The notes under the pieces are model-generated. The model was not told the DNA's origin and did no database searches. It saw only the letters and a program-made list of their open reading frames with translations. Shown piece after piece: positions 1-7,220 of a stretch of 23,040 bases of DNA. The stretch's first letter is position 1. The number at the start of each line of letters is the position of its first letter. Source of the stretch: REEB426 sp964551975 (lineage in GTDB: Bacteria > Actinomycetota > Actinomycetes > S36-B12); the NCBI GenBank assembly GCA_964551975.1, contig CAZKFI010000036.1, positions 1-23,040 on the forward strand, given 5' to 3'. A program made the translations under genes and the position numbers.

Positions 1-84
1 TACGAGAAGAACAAGGTCGACCGCCTCGGCGCCGAGGCTGCCAGACCTCATCGGGCCACCTACCGAAAACTGACCCGCGACTGA
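1..84 (+). CDS. ettA: C-terminal end of energy-dependent translational throttle protein EttA (ABC-F), partial
   Basis: The window opens inside a reading frame of 27 codons plus TGA. Its tail, YEKNKVDRLGAEAARPHR followed by TYRKLTRD, matches my memory of the extreme C-terminus of actinobacterial EttA and, more loosely, the E. coli EttA end. EttA is a cytosolic ABC-F ATPase that binds the ribosomal E site and gates entry into elongation according to ATP/ADP level. None of the nucleotide-binding motifs lie in the window, so the call rests on the C-terminal tail and on the neighbouring glbO, which is near the ettA homologue (Rv2477c) in mycobacteria. The next gene begins 33 bp downstream on the same strand. 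Confidence 0.72.
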   Translation, partial: YEKNKVDRLGAEAARPHRATYRKLTRD

Positions 85-117
85 TATCTGCACTGGCTGC
101 CTGATTTGGAGATGTGA

Positions 118-777
118 ATGAGCGCTGCGGTCGTGCAGTTGTCGACGGATGAGGCGCGCACTCTGGCTGCCTACGGACGCCGACAGCTCGCCTGGGACCC
201 GCACCTTGCGGTGCGCCTAGTGACCACGGACAACGCTCTTGGCCTGTATACGGCACCTCCGATGCAGGTGCTGGCCCTCTTCGCGGTGCCGGCAGTGGTC
301 GAGGGCAGCGAGGGTATAGACCGGACGGTGTTGCTGGCTTCCCTGGTCGCGGCATTGGATCGCTGCGCCAGCAACGCCGAGCCACTGGACACCGCGGCCC
401 TGGGTGAAGTGCAACTCGTCGGCTCGGTGGGGGTTGCCATGCTGCCACCGACCGATGGTTGGCAGGTGCCCATGTATGCCGTCGCGGGAGACCTCTGCGT
501 GAAGGTTGATGAGGCGGTTCGTGAATTCAATCTCCGCAGTAAGGGTCAACCACAAATCCTCGTGCAGCAGGTAGCCGAGGAGATTTGGTCACGACAGAGT
601 TGGGGAGCGCTGCCACTTCGTGCTCTGCATGCGGCTCGCCGCCTCGGCATGATTAACCCTGACGCCTCGCGCGTCAGTTGTTCATCGCATGGCCTATGGA
701 AGCGCCTGGCAACCAATCGGGGTCAAATCTTCGTCAGGTCGTCGGACCAGCAGGCGAGTTTCCGCTCAGGTCGGTGA
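118..777 (+). CDS. Conserved actinobacterial protein of unknown function
   Basis: A 219-residue soluble protein without signal peptide or membrane segment. ATG at 118 is supported by GGAG at 107-110, 7 nt upstream. Residues around LPPTDGWQVP, EEIWSR, LPLRALHAARRLG and the GLWKRLATNRGQIFVR tail resemble a family I recall downstream of ettA-like genes in actinobacteria, but I know no function for it. It probably shares a transcript with ettA. Its last 44 bp (734-777) overlap the 3' end of the convergent globin gene; since the tail up to about FVR looks family-typical, the overlap seems genuine rather than a read-through error. Confidence 0.75.
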   Translation: MSAAVVQLSTDEARTLAAYGRRQLAWDPHLAVRLVTTDNALGLYTAPPMQVLALFAVPAVVEGSEGIDRTVLLASLVAALDRCASNAEPLDTAALGEVQLVGSVGVAMLPPTDGWQVPMYAVAGDLCVKVDEAVREFNLRSKGQPQILVQQVAEEIWSRQSWGALPLRALHAARRLGMINPDASRVSCSSHGLWKRLATNRGQIFVRSSDQQASFRSGR

Positions 778-1189
778 CTTCGGCAACCTGCGACGCGTCG
801 GGGTCGTCCACGATGTTCTGCATCGCGATGGCAGCACCTACGAAATAGCGCCAGATCTCCTCGAGGAGCTCCGGGGCGAGTTCCTGCTCGTCGAGCGCCT
901 CAGCCATGCAGGTGAGCCAGCGATTGCGTGCGGTTTCATCGATGGGAAAGGGCGCATGCCGCATACGCAGACGCGGATGGCCACGCTGCTGAGAGTAGGT
1001 ATCCGGACCGCCCCAGTACTGCTCCAAGAACATGCGCAATCGCAGCTCGGCTGGGCCGAGGTCGTCCTCGGGGTACATGGGCCGCAGAATCGGGTCGTTG
1101 GCCACCCGCAGATAGAAGGCCCGCACCAGTTTGGTGAAGAACTCCTGCCCACCGAACGCCTCGTACCAACTGGCGGATTCGGTGGTCAT
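734..1189 (-). CDS. glbO: Group II truncated haemoglobin (GlbO/trHbO type)
   Basis: A 151-residue 2-over-2 globin that binds haem and O2 in the cytosol; the family is linked to oxygen/peroxide chemistry and respiration. Key positions match M. tuberculosis GlbO with a constant +3 offset: Tyr26 (B10), Tyr39 (CD1), proximal His78 (F8, in RMRHAPF) and Trp91 (G8), the group II signature. The open frame extends upstream to 1288, but ATG at 1189 (MTTESASWYE) is chosen because it overlaps the stop of the upstream SDR gene as ATGA and because family members start close to this point. The 4-bp overlap implies translational coupling with that gene. The C-terminal tail after about residue 125 is low in conservation. 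Confidence 0.93.
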   Translation of the reverse strand: MTTESASWYEAFGGQEFFTKLVRAFYLRVANDPILRPMYPEDDLGPAELRLRMFLEQYWGGPDTYSQQRGHPRLRMRHAPFPIDETARNRWLTCMAEALDEQELAPELLEEIWRYFVGAAIAMQNIVDDPDASQVAEVTDLSGNSPAGPTT

Positions 1190-2697
1190 GCCGCCATTCT
1201 GCTGGAAGCCCCGTGGTGCTCCGCCGACTCGACGATGTGTCGAGCCATGGGCGGAAAGACGAAGGCATGGAACGGCGCCACGGACCACCAGTAGGCGTGG
1301 CCTGCCAGTCCCTTCGGCCAGTAGACGGCCCGCTGCCGCAGTCGCGAGCCACCTTCAGGTCGGGATTCCACAGTGAATTCCAGCCAGGCCCCTCCGGGCA
1401 TTTTCATCTCGGCCCGAAGACGCAGTAATCGGGGAGGAATGCGTTCCTCCACGCGCCAGAAGTCGACGGCATCGCCCACCGTGAGTGTGTAGGGGTTGCG
1501 GCGACCTCGACGCAGGCCGACTCCGCCCACGATGCGGTCGATGAGGCCTCGCGTTTCCCACAGCAGCCTGGCGGAATACCAGCCGTTATCGCCCCCGATG
1601 CGATCCACGGCGGCCCAGAGGGCCTCGGGGCTGGCCGTGGTGTCGACTACCCGCACGTCTTTATAGAGCGTGCCACCGGCCCAGTCGGGGTCATTGGGCA
1701 GTGGCTCACTGGCGGCACCAGGCAGCGACGCGTCCGACCAGCGGGTTGCCACATTGGCCTCGCGAATGCGGGTAAGCGCAACGCGGACAGCTTCATCGAA
1801 GGTGATAAGGCCACCGGGCGGATCGGGGATCCACTGGGCAATGTCGTGGTCATGGCAGACCGAGGGATGCTTCAGAGAACGCACCAACGGCCGTGCGATC
1901 GCGCGCGGCACCGGAGTCACCAAACCCACCCAGTGACTGGACAACTGGGGGGAGAGCAGGTTGACCGGCAGGATGATGCGACGCGGTAGGCCGGCGACTG
2001 CTGCGTAGCGCTGCATCATCGCCTGGTAGGTGAGCACCTCGGGCCCACCGATGTCGAAGGAGCGGCTGACCTCCGGCGGGAGATCCGCGGCGAGCACCAA
2101 ATAACGCAAGACGTCGCGAATCGCGATCGGCTGAGTTTTGGTGCGAACCCATCGAGGAGTGATCATCGCTGGCAGTCGCTCAGTGAGGTAACGCAACATT
2201 TCGAAGGAGGCCGAACCTGAGCCGATGATGACGGCCGCTCGGAATTCCACCGTCGGAACTCCGCTGGAGCGCAGGGCTTCGCCCACCTGCACCCTGGACC
2301 GCATATGCGGTGACATGCGCTCCAATGGCAGATCAGGGGCTAATCCACCGAGGTAGACGATGCGCTTCAGGCCGGCCTTGCCCGCAGCGTCGGCGAAGGT
2401 GCGGGCCATCTGTAATTCGGCAGACTCCAGTTCCCGACCTTCCTGCAGAGAGTGCAGGAGGTAGTAGCCGACCTCAATTCCCTGAGTCGCCCTTTCGACC
2501 GCTGCAGGGTCGGCGGCGTCGCCCTCCACGATTTCAACCTGATTGACCCAGGGCGCGTCGCGCAACTTCGCCGACGTGCGCGCCAGGACCCGTACTCGAT
2601 GTCCTGCTGCGAGCAGTTCGCGAACGAGGCGACCGCCGACGTAGCCACTGGCACCGGTAACCAGACAGAATTTCGACACACCGCAAGTGTGGGCCAT
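1186..2697 (-). CDS. SDR-family NAD(P)-binding oxidoreductase with C-terminal DUF2867
   Basis: A 503-residue protein. The N-terminal half is an atypical extended SDR fold: the dinucleotide-binding motif GASGYVGG lies at residues 15-22, followed by an NmrA-like region (YYLLHS, about 78-83; YLGGL, about 115). The C-terminal part (about 345-490) resembles DUF2867, a domain often fused to such SDRs in actinobacteria and cyanobacteria; the substrate is unknown. ATG at 2697 has no clear Shine-Dalgarno sequence; GTG at 2679 (MSKFCLVTGA) is a realistic shorter alternative. The gene is followed by glbO with a 4-bp ATGA overlap and diverges from the TrkA-like gene at 2756. Confidence 0.88.
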   Translation of the reverse strand: MAHTCGVSKFCLVTGASGYVGGRLVRELLAAGHRVRVLARTSAKLRDAPWVNQVEIVEGDAADPAAVERATQGIEVGYYLLHSLQEGRELESAELQMARTFADAAGKAGLKRIVYLGGLAPDLPLERMSPHMRSRVQVGEALRSSGVPTVEFRAAVIIGSGSASFEMLRYLTERLPAMITPRWVRTKTQPIAIRDVLRYLVLAADLPPEVSRSFDIGGPEVLTYQAMMQRYAAVAGLPRRIILPVNLLSPQLSSHWVGLVTPVPRAIARPLVRSLKHPSVCHDHDIAQWIPDPPGGLITFDEAVRVALTRIREANVATRWSDASLPGAASEPLPNDPDWAGGTLYKDVRVVDTTASPEALWAAVDRIGGDNGWYSARLLWETRGLIDRIVGGVGLRRGRRNPYTLTVGDAVDFWRVEERIPPRLLRLRAEMKMPGGAWLEFTVESRPEGGSRLRQRAVYWPKGLAGHAYWWSVAPFHAFVFPPMARHIVESAEHHGASSRMAA

Positions 2698-2743
2698 GGT
2701 GGGGGATTCGGCAGCCCGAGCGGCAGGTCATCTCATCTGCACC

Positions 2744-2749
2744 TAGCAT
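2744..2749 (+). promoter_or_regulatory. Leaderless-type -10 element for the TrkA-like gene
   Basis: TAGCAT fits the actinobacterial -10 pattern TANNNT and is followed by exactly 6 nt before GTG at 2756, which would make the start codon the 5' end of the mRNA. No Shine-Dalgarno sequence is present. The inference rests on spacing and on recurrence of the arrangement in the window. Confidence 0.6.
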
Positions 2750-2755
2750 GCCGAC

Positions 2756-4075
2756 GTGAGCGCAGCCGGAAGCACCGTGGTGGTTGGTGACTCTGATGTG
2801 GGCCGGCGCCTCTGTGCGGAGTTGACCCGGCAGGGACGATCCGTGCTGCACCTGGGGGAGCCCACGGACGCCGACCTCGCTGAGGCACTGAGCAGTGGGG
2901 TCGACGCTGTTGCCGTCATGTTGCACGATGACATCCGAGCCTTGCGTTACAGCCTGGTGATCGCGCACTTAAATCCGGGAGTGCGGCTCTGCGTAGCGAT
3001 TTTCGATCGGACGGTTCGCCGGCAACTCGAGGCTGCAATTCCCAACTGCGTCGTGCTCTCTCCGGCCACAATCAGTGTGCCGGCCATCACCGCAGCGGTA
3101 ATCGATCCGCAGTCAGTGCTCATACTGCGCGGTCCAGGCCAACGACGAGTTACCTGGTTAGCGCTGAGCGCCCAGGGGCTGACCTCCTGGGTGCCATCGG
3201 CGCGTATGCGCTTGCGTGCCTTTCTCGGTGTGTTGACCGGGCAGTTGCGCCCATATGACGCGGGCTCGGCAACCCTGGTCGCAGGTGCCCTCGGATTGAT
3301 TCTGGTCACGAGTATCGACGCGGTGATCGGTCTGCAGCACGCGTCGGTTATGCGTGCCATCTATGACTCGATTCGCACCACTGCGACGATCTCCTCGCCG
3401 ACCCTGCCAGAGTCACCCGGGCTGCTTGCCTGGGCATCAATTGCTGCGGCACTGGTCATGATCCTGACCGCCATGTTCGCCGCAGGTCTGGTGAATTACC
3501 TCCTGTCAGGTCGACACGTCACGCTGCTCGGGCGCCGTGTCATACCTCGATTCGGACACGTGATTGTCGTTGGCATGGGTCAGGTGGGTGTGCGAGTCGC
3601 CGAACAGTTGCGTGCACTTGGCATCGCCGTGGTCGGTGTCGAGCGTTACCCGACGGCACCCTCTGTCACCCTCGCACGCAGTCTGCGGATACCGGTGATC
3701 TTCGGCGACGGTTCATCACGCAAGGTCTTAAAGCTTGCCGGGGTGAGCCGCGCTATGGCTGTCATTGCCGTTGGCAGTGATGAGCGTGACAACATCGCCG
3801 TCGCACTCACCGCGCTGGCCTGTCAGGCCAACATCCGCATCATCCTGCGGGCCGGTACCGATGACGCGATCATGGAGACAACCTCGCTGTTTCGGATCGG
3901 TTCAGTCATTGATGTCAATGGAATGACTGCTGCCGTGGTTGCCGAGGCCCTCTCGCAGCGTGTCCCGCTTGCAGCGGGTCTGACCTCCGGCGGAATGGTG
4001 CTCGCCGACGCAACGGGGGCACTGTGGCCGGTGGGGTCCCCAGTGCCCCAGCGGTGCACCTGCCAACAGTTCTGA
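2756..4075 (+). CDS. Two-TrkA_N membrane protein, ion-channel-like with degenerate filter region
   Basis: A 439-residue protein. An N-terminal Rossmann-like region (VVVGDSDVG, residues 8-16) is followed by two hydrophobic segments (about 171-193 and 222-250) and a second Rossmann/TrkA_N domain with GMGQVG at 273-278. The order resembles actinobacterial Ion_trans_2/TrkA_N K+ channel proteins. The segment between the helices where the filter TVGYG or TVGFG would sit instead reads TTATISSP (208-215), so classic K+ selectivity is doubtful. GTG at 2756 is chosen from the leaderless promoter; the ATG at 2748 is out of frame and soon stops. Convergent with the MscS gene, 7 bp between stops. Nucleotide-dependent regulation of ion flux is inferred from the family only. 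Confidence 0.8.
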   Translation: MSAAGSTVVVGDSDVGRRLCAELTRQGRSVLHLGEPTDADLAEALSSGVDAVAVMLHDDIRALRYSLVIAHLNPGVRLCVAIFDRTVRRQLEAAIPNCVVLSPATISVPAITAAVIDPQSVLILRGPGQRRVTWLALSAQGLTSWVPSARMRLRAFLGVLTGQLRPYDAGSATLVAGALGLILVTSIDAVIGLQHASVMRAIYDSIRTTATISSPTLPESPGLLAWASIAAALVMILTAMFAAGLVNYLLSGRHVTLLGRRVIPRFGHVIVVGMGQVGVRVAEQLRALGIAVVGVERYPTAPSVTLARSLRIPVIFGDGSSRKVLKLAGVSRAMAVIAVGSDERDNIAVALTALACQANIRIILRAGTDDAIMETTSLFRIGSVIDVNGMTAAVVAEALSQRVPLAAGLTSGGMVLADATGALWPVGSPVPQRCTCQQF

Positions 4076-4082
4076 CCGAGAG

Positions 4083-5063
4083 TCAGGCTGGCGGGTTGCC
4101 GGGCTGCTGCGGAGCACCGGGCAGCCCCATTGCGGTCCCCGGTAGTGGCCGGATCATGACTGGCACCACGATGCCAGCCCGATCAAAGGCCAGCTTGATG
4201 CGCTCGCGGATGATGCGCGCAAGGGGTACCTGCTGCTGTGGAACAGCTTTCGCGGTGATGCGTACGAGGACCGCTTCACCCGTGACGGCCTCGACACCTG
4301 CGAAGTTCGGTGCGCTGAGCAACATCGAATCGTAGGTGGGGTCTTCGTCCATATCGATTCCCACGGCATTGATGAGATCGCGCACTCGGTCGAGATCAGC
4401 GTCATAGGCGACGGGAATATCGACAATCGCCAGGGTCCAGCCCTGGGAACGGTTCGCCACCCGCAGGATCTCCCCATTGCGGACGTACCAGACAACGCCG
4501 GAAAGGTCGCGTAGCCGCGTGTAGCGCAGCGTGACCTCCTCGACCGTGCCGATCACCGGCCCGAGGTCGACGACGTCGCCGACACCATATTGATCCTCCA
4601 GGATGATGAAGATGCCCGAGAGGTAGTCCTTCACCAGCGTTTGCGCCCCAAAACCCAGGGCCACGCCGATCACGCCCGCACTGGCCAACAGTGGTGCGAT
4701 GTTGACACCGAGGACAGGAAGAATCATCAAGATCGCGATGGTCCACACGGTCAGGGAGACCGCCGAGGTGAGTAGTGACCCGATCGCAGCAGCGCGCTGC
4801 TCGGTGCGTTGGGTCAGCAGAACTTCGGAGAGTTCCGCAGTACGGGTGATCTTGCGGCTTTGCTCGAGTCGTTCCCGACGCGCTCGTTCGGCAGTGCGAT
4901 GCACGACTCGGCGAATACCCCACACCATCGCTATCTGCGCGATGAGCGCAATACCGAGGATCAGGATCACCTGCACCGGCTTATCCAGGAGCCAGTCGCG
5001 CAAGGTCTCCCACCATGCGGGGTCAGGTGCCTTGTCGGCAAGGCGATGCAGCAGTTCAGACAC
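4083..5063 (-). CDS. Small-conductance mechanosensitive channel, MscS family
   Basis: A 326-residue inner-membrane channel that releases solutes on hypo-osmotic shock. Hydrophobic segments lie at about 30-51 and 95-118, followed by the pore-lining helix at about 122-150 containing the family motif GFGAQTLVKDYLSG, then the beta domain (EDQYGVGDVVDL, GTVEEVTLRYTRLRD) and a C-terminal alpha/beta part with a Pro/Gly-rich tail. A TTG at 5069 directly abuts the stop of the upstream peptidase gene, but AGGAG lies only 3 nt before it and 9 nt before the GTG at 5063, so GTG is the better start. The RBS lies inside the upstream gene's last codons, which implies co-transcription and coupling. Confidence 0.92.
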   Translation of the reverse strand: MSELLHRLADKAPDPAWWETLRDWLLDKPVQVILILGIALIAQIAMVWGIRRVVHRTAERARRERLEQSRKITRTAELSEVLLTQRTEQRAAAIGSLLTSAVSLTVWTIAILMILPVLGVNIAPLLASAGVIGVALGFGAQTLVKDYLSGIFIILEDQYGVGDVVDLGPVIGTVEEVTLRYTRLRDLSGVVWYVRNGEILRVANRSQGWTLAIVDIPVAYDADLDRVRDLINAVGIDMDEDPTYDSMLLSAPNFAGVEAVTGEAVLVRITAKAVPQQQVPLARIIRERIKLAFDRAGIVVPVMIRPLPGTAMGLPGAPQQPGNPPA

Positions 5064-5069
5064 CGTCAA

Positions 5070-7196
5070 TCACTCCTGGATGACGAGGCCGGTGTGTCGG
5101 GCGAAGAAAGCCAGTGTCTCGGCGGATTCGGCGACAGCGCGATCAATCGATCGGGCACCGTGCCCCACCTCTGACTCACAGCGAAGCAGAACTGGCCGAG
5201 TCCCGGACGTCGCATGCTGCAAGGCGGCAACCATCTTTCGACCGTGCATCGGATCCGTTCGTGTGTCGTTCGCGAACACCACGACCATGGTTGCGGGGTA
5301 ATCGGTCTGCTCCTGCACGCGGTGATAGGGCGAGTACGCATACAGCCAAGCGAACTCCTCCGGCACCTCGGGATCCCCGTACTCCACAGTCCAGGTCAAA
5401 CCGAGTTCTGAGGTGGTGTAACGGATCATGTCCAGTAGTGGTGCTGTGCAGACCACTGAGCCGTAAAGCTCTGGTCGCTGCGTCATTGCCGCGCCTACCA
5501 ACAGACCGCCGTTGGATCCACCGTGGATACCTAGTTGTGCGGTGGTCGTCCAACCCTGATTGATGAGGTATTCGGCTGCTGCGTGGAAGTCATCGAAAAC
5601 GTTCTGCTTATTTGCGAGCATCCCGTCACGATGCCACTGCTCGCCCTCTTCGCCACCGCCGCGAAGATTGGCGATTGCCCAGACGCCACCGGCCTTAACC
5701 CAGGAAAGGATCGCAGCGGAGAATCCAGGTGTCAGTGGAATGCCGAAGCCGCCATAGCCGTACAAGATGGTGGGGCGTGGGTGATCAGGGAGTTCACCGG
5801 TACCTGGAGCGACGATGAACATGCCGACGCTGGTGCCGTCAGCAGATGGGTAGCGCAGCTGGAGTGAACGTACCGCTGGTACCTCCACGCTCCCCGGTGG
5901 GCGCGCTGCGATTTCGACAGTACGACTCCGGGCGTCGAATGCGTAGACCGTGGGCACTGTGGTGTGATCGGTGTAGACGAACCAGGCGATCGGCCCGCCA
6001 TCGATGCGTTCCACCGGGCCGGCCACGGTGCCGACTCCCGGAAGCGTGATGTGCTCGAGGAGTTGACCATCGGCGGCTGCATGCAGGCTCATCTGCGAAA
6101 CCCCGGAGCGGCTCTTCACCACGAGTAGGAGGTCGTCAACAAGCTCGTCACCATCGAGTACGGCCACGCCGTCCAGTACTGCATTCGGATCCTCGCCGAT
6201 GAGATCAACCCAGCCGGACGGTCCGAGGTCCGCTCCCTGCGCCACTGCGAGGCGGCCACGTGGAGCATCCAGGTCAGTGAACACATACACGCGGCCATCT
6301 CGCCCGAAGGTAAGCGAGGTTTGCGCGTCGACGTCACCGATCACTAGTCGCAGAGCCGGGTGTGCAGCATCTTGATTCGTGAGATCAGCAACCCACAGGT
6401 CATTACGGGGTTCGGTGCCCTGGCTGGCTGAGATCTGCAGCCAGCGGCCGTCAACGCTGACCTCGACACCGTAATAGTTGGTCTTCTCCATGCCAGCACC
6501 GAAGACCAGCACATCCTCCTCGGTGGGTGCACCGAGGTGGTGCAGGTAGACACGGCGATGGAACTGAGCCTCGTTGGCTGGGAGTAGTTCCGGCGGCAAT
6601 CGGCGCACGTAGTAGAAGGCTTCGCCACCGGGAATCCAGGCGACCGGTGAGTAACGGCAGCGATCGATGGGGCCCTCGATGATGCGGCCGTCGGCAACAG
6701 CCATGACGTACAGCTGCGATTCCTCGTCACCACCAACGGAGAGCTGATAGGCGAGCAGGTCACCCTCTTTGGATGGCTGCCAGGAATCCAGGGTCGTCTT
6801 ACCGGATGGGTCCAGCGCAATCGGGTCGATGAGTACCCGTTCACGTCCGTCGTCCTCCCTTAGGTAGAGGACCGCGAACTGCTGCCCTGGTTCACGCTTG
6901 GTGAAGAACGCTCGCTTGCCCCGGTAATACGGCGGTGAAATGGTCCCCGCGCCCAATAAAGCGGTGACCTCCTGTGTGAAGTGGTCGCGGGTGGACCACT
7001 GCTCCCGTTCGGTGCTCACCAGGTCGGCCTGCTGAGCAAGCCACGCGACCGTGCGAGGGTCCTCAGCGTCCTCAAGCCAGCGATACGGATCGGGTACGGG
7101 AACACCGTGGAAGGTGTCCACCACTTCTCCTCGAGGGGCCTGCGGATATTCCGGTGCGGAGCCAGGCTGCGGCTCTGTCGTCGGCGAAGTGGTCAT
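5070..7196 (-). CDS. Prolyl oligopeptidase family serine peptidase (S9A)
   Basis: A 708-residue cytosolic enzyme of typical family length, cleaving after proline in short peptides. The N-terminal motif DPYRWLED is characteristic; residues from about 70 to 410 form the beta-propeller; the C-terminal alpha/beta-hydrolase domain has nucleophile Ser561 in GGSNGG, Asp644 in NDTRTDP (aligned with the catalytic Asp two residues before the substrate-binding Arg) and His679 in VGHGAR. The frame stays open to 7307 and would overlap the divergent amidase; ATG at 7196 is preferred because the protein then starts MTTSPTTEPQ, just before the conserved YPQAPRGEVVDTFHG, and because a -10-like hexamer lies 7 nt upstream. 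MscS follows immediately. Confidence 0.93.
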   Translation of the reverse strand: MTTSPTTEPQPGSAPEYPQAPRGEVVDTFHGVPVPDPYRWLEDAEDPRTVAWLAQQADLVSTEREQWSTRDHFTQEVTALLGAGTISPPYYRGKRAFFTKREPGQQFAVLYLREDDGRERVLIDPIALDPSGKTTLDSWQPSKEGDLLAYQLSVGGDEESQLYVMAVADGRIIEGPIDRCRYSPVAWIPGGEAFYYVRRLPPELLPANEAQFHRRVYLHHLGAPTEEDVLVFGAGMEKTNYYGVEVSVDGRWLQISASQGTEPRNDLWVADLTNQDAAHPALRLVIGDVDAQTSLTFGRDGRVYVFTDLDAPRGRLAVAQGADLGPSGWVDLIGEDPNAVLDGVAVLDGDELVDDLLLVVKSRSGVSQMSLHAAADGQLLEHITLPGVGTVAGPVERIDGGPIAWFVYTDHTTVPTVYAFDARSRTVEIAARPPGSVEVPAVRSLQLRYPSADGTSVGMFIVAPGTGELPDHPRPTILYGYGGFGIPLTPGFSAAILSWVKAGGVWAIANLRGGGEEGEQWHRDGMLANKQNVFDDFHAAAEYLINQGWTTTAQLGIHGGSNGGLLVGAAMTQRPELYGSVVCTAPLLDMIRYTTSELGLTWTVEYGDPEVPEEFAWLYAYSPYHRVQEQTDYPATMVVVFANDTRTDPMHGRKMVAALQHATSGTRPVLLRCESEVGHGARSIDRAVAESAETLAFFARHTGLVIQE

Positions 7197-7203
7197 GGCC
7201 ATC

Positions 7204-7213
7204 ACCATAGGCT
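7204..7213. promoter_or_regulatory. Overlapping divergent -10 elements (bidirectional leaderless promoter candidate)
   Basis: The 10-mer ACCATAGGCT contains TAGGCT on the plus strand (7208-7213), 7 nt before GTG 7221 of the amidase, and TATGGT on the minus strand (7209-7204), 7 nt before ATG 7196 of the peptidase. The two hexamers share their TA. Neither gene has a Shine-Dalgarno sequence, and only 24 bp separate the two start codons, so both transcripts would be leaderless. Seen: sequence and spacing. Inferred: activity. Confidence 0.6.
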
Positions 7214-7220
7214 GACCGAT

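Noticed and set aside
689..1294. Long plus-strand frame antisense to glbO (201 codons)
   Set aside because: It is a G+C-driven shadow of the globin gene, which carries all expected haem-pocket residues; the antisense product has no recognisable features.
2697..2756. Possible third bidirectional leaderless element between the SDR and TrkA-like genes
   Set aside because: The minus-strand counterpart of TAGCAT is TAGGTG, without the terminal T, and lies about 40 nt from the SDR start, so only the plus-strand promoter was called.
6981..7220. N-terminal extension of the amidase frame
   Set aside because: It would be antisense to the peptidase N-terminus and lacks family similarity; GTG 7221 fits both the promoter spacing and the protein family.
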